A stretch of DNA of 64,000 bases from Nautilus pompilius (Eukaryota; Mollusca; Cephalopoda; Nautilida; Nautilidae), in contig JACATO010001096.1 of assembly GCA_018389105.1 (NCBI GenBank), forward strand, positions 62,001 through 126,000, read 5' to 3'. Positions within the stretch are counted from its first letter, which is position 1. Every line of letters begins with the position of its first letter. Below the pieces are notes generated by a model. It worked only from the letters and a program-made list of their open reading frames with translations. It ran no database searches and was not told the origin of the DNA. The position numbers were made by a program, and so were the translations under genes. Shown here piece by piece: positions 47,862 through 60,160 of the stretch.

Positions 47862-47997
47862 CTGAAAATATAACAACAATAATAATAATAATAATAATAA
47901 GTGTCGGTGGTAGTGGTCAATGGAGTTCTCGTGCAAAGACCGTGCTTCTGATCCAGCGCATATTATGGATCTGCTTCTATATAATGTATTTAGCGTT

Positions 47998-48078
47998 GTG
48001 TTGATGGTCCAGTGCTAGCCTGCTAGTGATTGAACGCTTGAGTTCGAATCCCGATCAGGATCAGCTTTACGTAAGTCG
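47998..48078 (+). repeat. tRNA-like SINE head, possible
   Basis: GATGGTCCAGTGCTAGCCTG followed about 30 bp later by TGAGTTCGAATCCCGATCA. The second motif is a good Pol III B box (GGTTCGANTCC type) and the first a loose A box. No cloverleaf with paired acceptor stem is evident, so this is more likely a tRNA-derived SINE remnant than a gene. It lies in the intron of the 47.3-50.8 kb gene. Confidence 0.35.
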
Positions 48079-48338
48079 CTGGCCAGGTTTCTTTTACATG
48101 TAAAAATAATGGTTCTAGTAAAGACTTTGGCCGTACAGCGCCCCCCCCACTCGCCTTCGTTGAGGGAAGCAACGGAAAACCACCTCGACTGTCCATCGTC
48201 CTGCCACCGAGCCACGGATCTGCCTGTCAGGGAAAATGGTGGTGATAATCATTCATAATTCTCTCAAAATATCATTAGATTTGTCATCTGCGCAGTTGCA
48301 CTGGGCACTGTTGCCTGTAAAAACACTAAGAAGATTGG

Positions 48339-48752
48339 GTGGCGGTTGGAAAGCTCCAAGATTTGATAACAAAAAAGTCAGGAACGACTGCGGCTGCTCC
48401 AAGCTGCCCTGCGCCACATCCGATCCATGCCTGCGTCTGTTCTCACAAAACTGAGCTGCCTCATAGAGGCAAGGCGGTGTTGTTTGTAAAGGTGCATCAC
48501 CTTCAATCCTCCTGCGATAAGAGAGAATCAGTAAAGGTAAAGTCTGATCCGGATACCCAAGTGTGGTTAAACTCTCATGACAAAGAAAGATTTCCTTTTG
48601 TCATTAGGAAAACCTTCCCACATGATGACTCTGTCTCTAGCAAAACCCACTACATATGTTCCCTGACTGTGTCGCCAGTGAAGAATGCTGTTTTTATTGC
48701 GACGGAAAGTTCGAAAGTTTATTCTGACAAGTACGTTTTTCTTTCATCTTGA
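48339..48752 (+). other. Unrecognised 137-codon ORF in intron
   Basis: Open frame antisense within the intron of the two-exon gene, including FVKVHHLQSSCDKRESVKVK and NSHDKERFPFVIRKTFPHDD. Protein-like composition, but no family recognised. It may belong to a transposon remnant together with the adjacent Tc1 fragment. Confidence 0.2.
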
Positions 48753-48984
48753 GTGTAAATGCGCGCATGTCAGCAGTTTTTATTGGACCAACAAAGTTTT
48801 CCTTGCACTATAAAATTTTAATAGCATCTACCTTTTCATTAATGGTGAATGGAGTATTAGTTAAAAAAGAGAAAGCATTGTTAACGTGGCAGACAGTGTA
48901 AATCCCTTTCATCTTGGTTTAAGTGGTGGCGAATCCATCCATATTCGTCACTTATAGACCTGCTAGACGTCTGAAAACTAAATG

Positions 48985-49272
48985 ATACAGTATATATTAA
49001 TAAGCAAATACTAAGGCGGTTTGATTGCGCCTTATCTGATGCCAAACATGTTCTACAGGGCTAAAATCCTGGCTTTAGCAGAAAAAAAACAACAGAGGAG
49101 GACTCAGTCGCACTGCTCTGCGCCACTGCAGCGTTACGGTGAGGTCTGTCGTCGTGGTCCATGAGCACTGGTTTAGCAGATCGTCAAAATGGGGAACGCT
49201 GACACACTCAACAACGTTTACATGGGAACGGTTGGCATTTAGGTATCTAGGCACAGACAAAAACAAGGTCAA
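48985..49272 (-). pseudogene. Tc1/mariner transposase fragment
   Basis: Minus-strand pieces in two frames: HVNVVECVSVPHFDDLLNQ, then VLMDHDDRPHRNAAV (second catalytic Asp block, usually VFxxDNxRPH), then SQDFSPVEHVWHQIRRNQ, the third-residue block SP(D)LSPIEHVWD. Frameshifts and a stop separate them. Only the C-terminal half of a transposase is left. It sits in the intron of the two-exon gene in the same orientation. Confidence 0.65.
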
Positions 49273-50067
49273 GCTTACGATTCATAAGATACATATTTTC
49301 ACACAATGACGATCGATGTCACTACTACCGACATTCAGGATAATGTCAAAAGCAAGAATTCTGTGTGGCTGTAGCTTACAGGACCTGATCTTAGCTACGT
49401 TACTGTGACGTCATTAGACCAAATACGCCTCACAGACCTGAGTTGCAGTTACGTTTAGACAGAGCTTTTAAATGAGTTCCAACCCGCATAAACTGAACGC
49501 GAAAGGCTAATTAAGGCCAAAAAAAAAAAAAAACGACAGAATTTAGCTCATTTCCTGGAAGGAAATCAACGATGTGTCTTCTCTGGTCTGATGTTTAGTT
49601 TACTTTGGATCCATAGTTTAGGCACCAGATCTTGAAATTTTGAAATTGTTTACAAACGAGTGCTGAACGTTAGAGGACTAAGAGCCAGCCAGCTGATCAC
49701 AGAGTCTCAAAACTGTACACTAGTGCATGCCATCGCGAGACGACCACGGTTCACTGTTACGATAAATGAGACAGTTTCTTTAGGGAACATTTAGCTGCAC
49801 GCAACTTTCGTTTTAAAAAAAAATTGCCAACATTGTAAATTTTGTCGCAAATTATAGCTGTTAAACAAAGGTTTTCGTGATCATTTAAACAGAAAATAGA
49901 TAATCGCTCAACGTTTATCGAGCTTATTCCAAACGCTCTGCCATTGTTCGCTACCATGGGCCGATAATAATTGCATCGCTTACAACTAGAATGTGGCTAT
50001 CGGTAAGCATGTAGATGGGTGTCAGGTATTCAAACAGCAGGATGAAGAAAAGTGTATTTTTACTTAC

Positions 50068-50807
50068 ATCAAACAGTTCTTTTTATCTGTTTTTTCTGCT
50101 TTCGGCTGTATTTCTTGACGCGTCGGCGCAGATGCCTTTGCGGTTGCTTCCGTGGTCTCACAACTTTTCAAAAGAACTATTTCTTTTACATATTTCCGGT
50201 TGGAACCAGCAATGCAGCAACTATTCTTCTTAACAGGGTTGCAGCTCTTCCTTTGGGAAACCACCGCGTTGTTGTCTTTACGGAAACGCGGTCTAAAGCC
50301 CAGATCAACCAGCTGCTGCTGAAACTTCTCCGAGGATTTGCACTCTGACGGCAGTGCGGAGATGTCTCCGGTCGAACGGACTGCATCCGTGTGAAGGATT
50401 AGTAAACTTCCTTTAGTCGTCTTCAGCTGCAGCGGCTGGTAGAACGGCAGCACAGCGCTTTCAGACTTAGCTTTTATTGCCTGGTTCTGCGACAAACCGA
50501 ACTGCCACCTGTAGGCCTTGGCAATCGGGTCATAATACAACACCCCGTGGTACCCTCTCACAGTCGGCACGATGATCTGGCTTAACCCCGTCACTGACGC
50601 GGACAGACGGCTCAAGTGTTTCAGATCATCCTGGGTAAAGGAAGACGTGTCCGGAGGATAGTCGTTATGGCTATGAGGATAATCGGTAAAACGATCTTCG
50701 CTGCAGCCCTGCAAGGTCACGTTGGCTGATTGCAGGTAACGTCTCGAGTTTTGCCTGGAAGCAAAGTCTTTGTTCAAAAGAATTAAAGCCTGGCTGGAGG
50801 TTGGCAT
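50068..50807 (-). CDS. Uncharacterised protein, first visible coding exon
   Basis: The exon is 740 bp, directly after the acceptor tatgtttatttttag and ending at donor gtaagtaaaa. It starts with ATG (MPTSSQALILLNKDFASRQN), which may be the true start just after a 5'-UTR intron, or an internal Met. Further on: TDYPHSHNDYPPDTSSFTQD, SRLSASVTGLSQIIVPTVRG, YHGVLYYDPIAKAYRWQFGL, LILHTDAVRSTGDISALPSE, then a basic, cysteine-containing part (KSCNPVKKNSCCIAGSNRKY). The split AT pairs with T of the next exon to give Ile, preserving frame across a 2.2-kb intron. Joined length is 431 residues. No signal peptide or membrane segment is seen. Function unknown to me. Confidence 0.85.
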
Positions 50808-50939
50808 CTAAAAATAAACATAAAACCCGATTTTTCATTAATTATACAATTATATAACCGTAACGGTTTATTTTTGCCATGGTGACAGGTTGACGTCATT
50901 TATTTACTCATAAATGTAGCGCACGCAGTTAACGTTGAA

Positions 50940-52120
50940 ATCGAAGGACTGAATGGGTTCATAGCTCAGCCGTCAGAGCTGACTTCTAAATGTCTATTTA
51001 CAGTTTTGCGTGCTAGGTCTTTTGTCGCTTATCGAGAGCTGAACAAACAAAATTCTTTAATCTTATCTGTAACTAAACCGTAGTGAAAATTAAAGGTGAC
51101 AAATTATCTAATTGCAAAATAGAAAGTCAAAATATACAGAATTTGTTTTAGTTTTCAACCGAAAAAGACAAAAGTATGAAATGTGTGGTGCTTAGCAGAA
51201 ATAAAAGTGTTTTTTTTCTTAAAATTTCAAAGGTTACATTTCCATCAGTTGTTTTATTAAGACATTTTAATTATTCAAAGAGAAAATGACAGGTAAATCA
51301 GCTCTTTAGGACAATTTTGGGTTATTCATCCGAAACTGTGAACGGAAGAAATTCGTCGTTTCTGCTCTACATGTAAAACATCGTTATCGACTCTAGAGGG
51401 CGTTAGTCATCAGGAATTGACAGTTGGTGGGGGTTACGTTTTGTCCCCCAAAATCAGAAATGATTTGTGAAACCTAAGCTATTGGTCTGATCGTGTAGTC
51501 ATCAGAACGGCCAGACAGACAGCGCGATTGGTGAGACAAGCGGGCTGATAGAACACGACCAGGCTTCTCGCGAGTGATGCAGTCAACGATCGACTGTAAA
51601 CCTGCAATAGTTGGCTGGTCACACTCTGTGAAGTTTCGGTAACACGGTGAGCAGCAGGTGTTCTCCTATTGTGTCTAACGAAATGGTGCATTGCAAACTG
51701 TCGGGCAGGGTGGGTAACTTTGAAAACATCCACTCTCTTCACATTTCGTTGGTGTACAAAAACAAATCGGCGCTACTTGGATACGCGTTAATTTGTATCG
51801 GTTTACCAACTCTTCTCACAGCCGCTGCGCTAACTTGCGAACCTTTCCACATAAACGGGCTGCTCTACATGCAGTTAGTTTGGACGAGTCACACTCAACC
51901 CTGACGTGATGATAGCTGTTCACTCTTATACACAGGCGTGACGTCAGGTTTACTACTATTCAGTGCCCTTAATTAGCTGTAAATGTGTATATCTGTTCAT
52001 GCAGAACTTGCTACTGGTGTCATCACCGCAATTATTAATACATCTGTATTTGGGCTGCCCAGTCTTTTTGCATGGAGGGGGGTCGCAACGGTGCAAACAT
52101 AGGGAGCCGATGAACAGATT
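50940..52120. other. Unassigned stretch upstream of the two-exon gene
   Basis: No coding homology. If 50807 is the start exon, a 5' UTR exon and promoter should lie here. I see no distinctive TATA or initiator arrangement. Confidence 0.3.
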
Positions 52121-52122
52121 TT

Positions 52123-52197
52123 GGAGAGAGAGAGAGAGACAGACAGACTGACAGACAGACAGACACACAGAGAGAGAGAGATGATGATGATGATGAT

Positions 52198-52234
<37 letters not shown>

Positions 52235-52236
52235 AG
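52123..52236. repeat. GA-rich microsatellite with GACA and GATGAT blocks
   Basis: (GA)n, then (GACA)n, then (GA)n, then (ATG)n, then (GA)n. Confidence 0.92.
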
Positions 52237-52545
52237 GTATTAGCAATTTATCTGACTATATCAAAACAACGACAAATGTGCATTTTTATGAATAAGATTC
52301 AAACGAGAAGACTAATTTATGGGTTAACGTACAAGCCACTACATTGAACGCAGATTTAGCGAGATATCTGGCTTTGTGTTTGTTTCCACAAGTAACCGAT
52401 GTCTGCCTACACACGATGTAGAATGTGGAATATTCCCGATAGATGTCTCTCTATCAGAAGCGATCTTGATTTCGTTTTGACGCTTTCCAGGCATGTGTTG
52501 CCAAACAGTGCAATAAATCAATCGAAGGGCATGTGATCGATTAGA

Positions 52546-53800
52546 ATAAGACTCCGAGGGAACGTACTGAGTAATATGTCATAAGGTCATCTTTTGCGAA
52601 AGCACTCTTCATGTCGCAGCCATTATGTATCTCGGTCAGTTCCAGTTGGAATGTATCATGAACAGCAGTGGTACCAGTTACAAGTGATTTGCAAACAGCT
52701 TCATTTCATCACGGTGCTCCCCCTAAACCCGCAGATCTTTGTGTTTGAATCCATTTCTCTAGCTGCCGATGGGTGCAGAATACTTTTCAAAATTTACCGT
52801 CTCGGAATCCGTGGTGAAATCAACCGCTTTCCTCACAATCAACTGCTTCCGGTTCAGTTCTGAACGAACGCTTGGACGTGCTCAACGTTTATCGGCAAAT
52901 TGATCCACTCCTTGCGTTTCACATTCAAATCCGCAAAATATGTTAGTGGTACTGACTACAAACAGTCATTCGTCCACTCGTCATCGTCCTTGAAGCTTAA
53001 ACCTTCTCTTTCGTTTCTCATAAGGGATTTTATTCGGAATCTGGCTGGTGAGACCCGCCCCACGGAGCCACGGCTGAAGTAAATGACACCCCTGCCTGCC
53101 TCTGTAAGAAAGGCTTGAAACTGTCTGTGATTTAATCTTTCGAACCATATAAGATTTCCTTTACAAACAACCTTCTCCATCATCAAGGTCTTTGCACACA
53201 GCTGTTCTTGGTGAATGACCCAGTGATGTGTAAAGTCTTCATTGGGCAATGATTTGAGCATTGAACTAGCGAATCTATTGCCCTTGGCTCTCATCGTATG
53301 GGTTCCCTCAGTTGTTAGGCCATAAATGTTTCCTCTCTAAGATTTAATTCCACCAAGATGCATTTTATTTCATCGAAAATGTCTTGTCCTGTTGTTTTGC
53401 CTTTCATTGGACATAGGTCGAGCAGTTCCCCAACAACTCTGATGAAAGTTTCGTTGACTCCATATACACGATTGCCATTTGAGCTTATCAGTCACATCTG
53501 TGCTTTCATCGAGACCTAAACTGTGAAAATGACAGCCATTGAATCTCTGGCTCAGAGAATTCTGAATGTTGGATACTAGGTCATCTACTCATCTAGCAAC
53601 GGTTGTATGTGAAAAACCGGTTTTCTCTACCCTTAATTTTTTGTCAGGACATGCCACAGCTGTAAAAAAAATGTCCAAGCAGTCTGTCTCAAATTACCCA
53701 TCAGTCAATGATTGTCCTCTCTTGGCTATTGCTTCGGCTATCAGAAAACTGGTCTTGGTTGCTGCCTCAAATTCTGGTTTGCAGCTTTGAAGAAAGATCG
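52546..53800 (-). pseudogene. hAT transposase relic, ZBED5/GTF2IRD2-like
   Basis: Minus-strand motif order matches hAT-derived proteins of the ZBED5/GTF2IRD2/EPM2AIP1 kind. ATKTSFLIAEAIAKRGQS lies near 53750. VDDLVSNIQNSLSQRFNGCH then FHSLGLDESTDVTDKLK (catalytic Asp block) lie near 53590-53480. HHWVIHQEQLCAKTL lies near 53215, and LNHRQFQAFLTEAG near 53120. VDQFADKR then lies near 52895, RKAVDFTTDSE near 52820, and a C-terminal FQLELTEIHNGCDMKSAF near 52640-52600. Stops, shifts and small deletions are spread throughout, so it is old. The BED-finger N-terminus and terminal repeats were not found. Confidence 0.8.
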
Positions 53801-53914
53801 ATATCGATGATGTTTCGTTTTAGCGACGTCGTTCGATTGGTTCTCACCAATCGCATCTCATAAGTACAGGGAAGTGCTCCATGATGCAGTCACGGGTTGT
53901 ACGGTACACTCTGA

Positions 53915-54690
53915 GTGGTTGCCATACAGGCAATCAGAAAAAAGCCACACCTGCAGAAGAATTATGAGAGTGTAGGCAGTGAATTTATGGTGAACAGAGT
54001 GGTTCCTAAGAAAGAAATATCACAGGATCACCACATAGAACCCAAAGTCTTAGCTAGTGAAGGCTGCTCCATGCGGCAGATTGAAGCCCGACTTCATGCT
54101 TCAGAAAAAGTTGTATACAAGACTCTGGGGAAGATACGTGAAACTGGTGCTGCTGACGACAGAGGTTTGGAGAAAGAAAGCCCAAACTGTCCAAAAGTGG
54201 CATTATGTTTCCCAGAGTAGGTTCTCTACATGACAGACGCTGAGCCGTTAGAAGTCTTACAAATGACCTGGCTGCAGATATGGATGTTAACGTTTCTTTA
54301 AAACGATAATATACACATTAGCACAAAGTGAGCTCAAAAGATGTGTAGTTGCCAGAAAATCTTTGCTGAGAAAAGGCTACCAAATAGTGAGATGACCAAA
54401 CCTGGAAGAAGATGCTCTTTACAGATGATTCCACTTGTGAGCTGTTTAAAGTAACAACCAATAGTAGTTTGTTCAAAGGTGGATCGAGGAGAGGTATAAC
54501 AGCTGCGGTGAGGTCCTGGGGTGGGTCGACACAGGTGCGGGGCTGCATGTGAGCCTGGGGTGTCGGGGTACTGACTGCCTGCAGGTACAAGACAATTTTC
54601 ATCCTTGATGCCTTTCTCTCAGAGAAACATAGCATTGGGAGGAGGTTTATCTAGCATGACAGTGATCCCCAAACACAGCCAACGTGACTT
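53915..54690 (+). pseudogene. Tc1-like transposase relic
   Basis: It opens with an intact N-terminal stretch (to 54220) containing the helix-turn-helix EGCSMRQIEARLHASEKVVY. The next pieces are in shifted frames: ELKRCVVARKSLLRKG near 54331, FTDDSTCELFK near 54421 (first catalytic block, usually WTDES), and HDSDPQTQP near 54655 (second block, usually QQDNDPKHT). No third block with Glu was recognised. Its left edge abuts the minus-strand hAT relic. Confidence 0.65.
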
Positions 54691-54949
54691 AAAATCCCCT
54701 GTTTGAAGCAGAGAGAGGCTCCGGGGGGAGGGAGCACTCACCGAGTTCTGACATGAAAATCGTTGACGCTGTAAAGGTGATATGGCTGTCAGGAAACTTA
54801 AACGACAGCGAAACCACGTGGATGAATCGAGGAAAGTGCTATAGATCACATGGAACAACATTTCAGTCATGCATGGGAGCATGAAAACAAAGGGGTCACG
54901 GGGCCGCATACCAAATATTAATCCACTGTGCAGTGTATTCATTTTCATT

Positions 54950-57757
54950 GTTACACTTCGGAGAAAATGTTAGTTGGTGCGCTTCATCCGGGTACTGGAT
55001 GGTCAGAGGCATAAAAAATGAAATATTATAGATTGAGTTAGGAAAACACGTGCCGAGGCCAGCTTTATTAGTAGATGTCACTCAAAGACGGACTTTAATT
55101 ATCTCTACTTAAAATAAATAACAGTCGATGTTGAATAGTTGCAATATTGAACATTCATAGGTTATGTTGACAGGCACGTCTCTTTAGCCGGAAGCCTTGT
55201 AATGGCTCTTTGCCTTCTTGCATTAATTAAACTTAATTGGACCAAGAAATAATTCTGTTGCGACACGTAATGTGTTTTTGGCGGACGGGCAGGAAAACTT
55301 TGCTGTCTATAAGTGCTGATTAGTCGATATGCAATGCAAATAGACGCGGATGAATAAATCAACGTGAATCATCTTTGCAAAACCGGAAGTAGCAGCAGGC
55401 TGGCACAACGTGATTACTACTGTTTTAACATCAACAATCTGCTACATCCTGGGAGGAGTAAGACAAGGATACCACCTGCAACTTATAGTTTTCCAACAGC
55501 AAACTTAAAATGCCTGCTGCCGGTCGGTGAACGTTTCCGTAGAAGGATCGGTTTGAAAATCCCTTATTTATAGTTTTACGGACTAAAGAGTTTCCTGATA
55601 GTTTAGCATTTTACATTCGACCGTCACCAAGCAACAGGAAGTGCCCCGAGTTCGCGGTGAACAGGCGGCGCCTCCACGCGGCAGTCTGGGCGTAACCCTG
55701 TTACAATGCGGGTAGGTCTCGCGGAACACCTGGCGACCAGCTGGTCAGGTAATAACGAAGATATTACTACTCTAAGTGGCAGTAAAACTTCCGGCCAGCG
55801 GTACTCAGCATCTCCCCCAAACCCCTCTAGTCAGGGTGTTGTCCTTTTGTGTTTGTATTTTTGTTTAGTAAAATTAGGGATAATCTTCATTGATAAAAAA
55901 TCCTTTCTTTTGTATCGGAATGTAAGGGAGCCCCCCCCCCGTCGCCTGTGATCGATAGAAGGGCAGCACAAAGATGCGAGCACAGACCCCGAGTCCTTTA
56001 TTAAAGCAGCCATGACCTTGAACCTAAAAAGCTGCACCCGACGACTGGGGGAGGAGAGAGCGGCGGGAACAAAGACATTAAGCCGATGTTTGGTTTTCAA
56101 TTAAACCGTCGTCTTTAATGCCGTTTTTTGTTCTTCTTGCGCTGATGCAATTACCGGGCAGAGATGGAGTGGTCCAGTAAGTGGCCTGACTTCCTGCCCA
56201 TATGCTGCCGGCTGGAAATAAGACGACGTTCAGCCGGAGTGGAGCGGATGTCGGAGCCGTCTCTTGGCGATTTCCGATAGATATCGAACAGCTCTGGAGC
56301 CGGATTAGCAGGGGACTCCAATAACCGACCTGATATCTACAGTGCCGACAGATGTTCGCAGAAAACACCAAAAGTGATGTTAGTGAGTTAATCTCAAAAG
56401 CGGGGGGGGCGTCGTTTAGCCTGAAAACGGTGAAGGGGCCGAGTTAGCTCTCACATTTAAAGAAGACGATTTTTACTTGGACAGCGGTAGAACGGTTCGA
56501 CCGGCCACCCGAGGGGTAGCGCGCTAGGCCACGTGGTTTCTTCTCTCTTCCGGCTCGCAAAAAATGGCGGAGTCTCCTCATTGCTGTGCGGATACTGACT
56601 ATTATTAGAAAGAGGGGCCAGCATTCACTGGAAGGGCTCCACGCTTTCAAACGTTTAGAATATCTAAAGGGAGTTTGTTCGAGCGCGAAACCTCGTGAAA
56701 TCAAAATTGAAGATGCACATCGTATTACATCTATCTGAGGAAATCTGTATATTTTTATTTTAGATAGAAAAAAGGTCTGCTGAAGAATGAAAATGGGTCC
56801 GGAAGAAAGGATCCAAATCATTTTATAGACAGGAAAGGCGCCGATGAAAACAGCAACAATGGAAGAGGAAAGAGAGAAAACTTGCGTCACCAACTGAAGG
56901 AAGAAAGGACAAATGAACTGCGTGTTTCCAGAGCAGCTAAAAGAATCTACATTCGCGGGGTTAGGGAGAGGCGGAAAGAAACTCTGGGGTTTCTCCATCC
57001 TTCCCCTTTGGATTTAAAATCTGAATTATGAGATTACCGCAACTACTTTGATGTATGCTGAAGTGAGCGAATCGTGATTAGTCAGGTGGGAGGAAGATTG
57101 GATTACTGATAGTATTACTAAATAAGCAGTCTAAATTCCTACGAGTACTTTATGCGGTTAATTATGAACCCTTTTACACTCGATCCGGTTCTTGGTCTGT
57201 ACCATTTTGTTTACGTGCGCAAATACCGGCATTGATGCTGTCTATCACCTGGTATACGTTAGCGCTTCGTTATTATTTCTGAGCTGTTGGACTATGACAC
57301 GCTTAGCGCTTAGTAACCTTTAGTCTCGTCTTCACACGCTCTTCCTAAGTATCTTCATGCTCCGTAAGTTCTTATCTTCATCATGTGCCATCCTCGATCC
57401 GTGGGTCGACAGTCCTCTTAATCGCCATTCATGATCCAAGATAGTCTAGGAAGTACGGGTACTGAGGCGGTTAACTCTCCTAGTTCTTCTACACCGGATG
57501 TTTTTGAGACATCTGCCTCCTCCTCAGAAAGGAAATTACCGAAAGTTTACAGTGGAAGCCTAAAAAAGTCTCTTCGTCGGTCGCTTGAGCCACATTTCTA
57601 GAGATGGGTATGCATTTTAAAATGTCTGAAATAAAAAATGGATATTCATCAAAATGGGTCAAAATCTCATGTACGTTAATATTTAGCAAATCTCCGACTA
57701 CAGAAGTCGCGAGTACTTTCTCTTAATTGATGATTTTAAGCGTTTGGCGAGTAGGCG
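54950..57757. other. Unassigned stretch, 55.0-57.8 kb
   Basis: No recognised genes. The 184-codon minus-strand ORF at 56444-56998 has no identifiable domain or splice context. Confidence 0.35.
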
Positions 57758-58821
57758 ACGATCTACAGCTGGTCACGAACACTGGACGATCTACAGCTGG
57801 TCACGAACACTGGACGATCTACAGCTGGTCACGAACACTGGACGATCTACAGCTGGTCACGAACACTGGACGATCTACAGCTGGTCGCGAGCACTGGACG
57901 ATCTACAGCTGGTCACGAACACTGGACGATCTACAGCTGGTTGCGAGCACTGGACGATCTACAGCTGGTCACGAACACTTGACGATCTACAGCTGGTCAC
58001 GAACACTGGACGATCTACAGTTGGTCACGAACACTTGACGATCTACAGCTGGTCACGAACACTTGACGATCTACAGCTGGTCACGAACACTTGACGATCT
58101 ACAGCTGGTCACGAACACTGGACGATCTACAGCTGGTCACGAACACTTGACGATCTACAGCTGGTCACGAACACTGGACGATCTACAGCTGGTCACGAAC
58201 ACTGGACTATCTACAGCTGGTCACGAACACTTGACGATCTACAGCTGGTCACGAACACTGGACGATCTACAGCTGGTCACGAACACTGGACGATCTACAG
58301 CTGGTCACGAACACTGGACGATCTACAGCTGGTCACGAACACTGGACGATCTACAGCTGGTCACGAACACTGGACTATCTACAGCTGGTCACGAACACTT
58401 GACGATCTACAGCTGGTCACGAACACTTGACGATCTACAGCTGGTCACGAACACTGGACGATCTACAGTTGGTCACGAACACTTGACGATCTACAGCTGG
58501 TCACGAACACTTGACGATCTACAGCTGGTCACGAACACTGGACGATCTACAGCTGGTCACGAACACTGGACGATCTACAGCTGGTCACGAACACTGGACG
58601 ATCTACAGCTGGTCACGAACACTTGACGATCTACAGCTGGTTGCGAGCACTGGACGATCTACAGCTGGTCACGAGCACTGGACGATCTACAGCTGGTCAC
58701 GAACACTGGACGATCTACAGCTGGTTGCGAGCACTGGACGATCTACAGCTGGTCACGAACACTTGACGATCTACAGCTGGTCACGAACACTTGACGATCT
58801 ACAGCTGGTTGCGAGCACTGG
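57758..58821. repeat. Minisatellite, 28-bp unit, exactly 38 units
   Basis: The unit is ACGATCTACAGCTGGTCACG + AACACTGG. 1064 bp divide exactly by 28, so there are no length changes across the array. Variants are few and discrete: CACTTG for CACTGG, GGTTGCGAGC or GGTCGCGAGC for GGTCACGAAC, ACTATC for ACGATC, and CAGTTG for CAGCTG. Each unit has the E-box/PvuII hexamer CAGCTG. Since 28 is not a multiple of 3, each frame cycles through all three and all plus frames are mostly open, giving spurious ORFs with a 28-residue period. Confidence 0.97.
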
Positions 58822-59411
58822 AAGTCCTGTTTACAAGGTGGCTGAGAGGTTGGCAATAGAATTATGAGTCATCGGTAAATATTACCAATACCTATCTCGA
58901 AAATAACCAGTTTGGTGAATCTTTCTTTTCACCTAAGAGATTTGTATAAACTTCCTTCCTGTGACATCATCTAAACTAAGACATAACAACAGCAATAACA
59001 GAAATAATAACAAGAACAATTACAATAATTAAGAAAAACAGTAATAACTCTACATGTATATAAGGCCATAATATTTCTAGCAGTAACTTCTGAAGTGAAA
59101 ACTACAATAAAACACTGAGACCTTTGATTTAAAATACCAACAATAATAACCCTAATGCACAAACACGACGGTGTCTCATAGGTTGGTGTAAACCATGTTA
59201 TTCAGTAATGTGGTGCACGGTCATTTTGTTAGAGCAACCATCAGTGACCTCTTAGATCAAACATTTCCAGAGCCCATGGTCGGCGATAGGCACGGGCCGA
59301 GCCCCCTGAGTGCCCAGCTAAGGTCTTCGAGCCTTGCGCCGTGAATGTTTATGTTTCAGTCTAAGGATCTATCGGGAATAGAATGTACTCCCCGACAGCC
59401 TCAGGACTTAC

Positions 59412-59535
59412 ATCGAGGATGAACGTCTCCAGACCGAGGAATCGCTGTAGTGCACAGAACTCTCTGCGCGACGCTTGCTGTGGCCTCCATGAATTTCTGT
59501 CATTTAACTTTATGTGGAGAATTTTTTTTTGGTAA
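59412..59535 (-). CDS. Candidate exon of an unrecognised gene
   Basis: The exon is 124 bp, with acceptor ttattcttattattttcag and donor gtaagtcctg. It encodes one split base, then YQKKILHIKLNDRNSWRPQQ followed by ASRREFCALQRFLGLETFIL and D, ending in phase 0. Strong splice signals and protein-like composition support a real exon. The protein family is not recognised. Its phase fits the candidate exon at 60827-61073. Confidence 0.45.
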
Positions 59536-60140
59536 CTGAAAATAATAAGAATAAGACGATCGGATAAACTAACTGAGGAAACACTCAGTATGTATGTGTG
59601 ACAAGTACGATCTGTGTTATTACCATTAACTTTTAGCGGGATCCAAGTTCCAAACACTTAGAGCGGAATACGTGGAGAAGCGGACTCCAGAGACACCTGG
59701 GTTCCGACTCCGTTTATATGGAGCGATAGGAACGATGGCGACACAGACGTTTACCGAAACGTATATTCAGACATTAGTTGAGCTACGAAAAGAACAGTAA
59801 ATGGGAAAATGAAAAGATTTACCTTTGAAAAAAAAAAGAAACACCATAGAAAGGAGTCTGTGTGATAACAGCAGTGCGGCGGCTCTTTGGTGATTGGGTG
59901 GGGGGGGTGTCCGACCAGACACGTCACGTGATTCCGAAAAGGGAAATCCCTTTATCACAAACTAAGTTTGATAAACCGATTATAAAATCCTAAGATCTAT
60001 TATATTCGCAAAAATCACCACGTGGTCAGAGATTCAGCGTGTTAATGCATTCTTCCTGGTTGCTAGGCGACCAGTCATTACGCCATCTAGGATGAGGTGC
60101 TGTATAACGAATCGGTTAATTGTCATAGTTGCAGACCCAT

Positions 60141-60160
60141 CTTTTTTTTTTTTTTTTTTT
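60141..60160. repeat. Poly(T) run
   Basis: About 20 consecutive T. It could be the poly(A) tail of a minus-strand retroposed element, though no element body was recognised beside it. Confidence 0.6.

Noticed and set aside
50948..50985. TCATAGCTCAGCCGTCAGAGC, resembling a tRNA D-arm
   Set aside because: No B box or anticodon arm follows at the right distance.
56444..56998. 184-codon minus ORF
   Set aside because: No motif, no consistent hydropathy or splice signals, and no similarity to known transposon proteins.
57727..58867. Long overlapping plus-strand ORFs (up to 187 codons)
   Set aside because: They are forced by the stop-free 28-bp unit read through all three frames. There is no unique flanking coding sequence.
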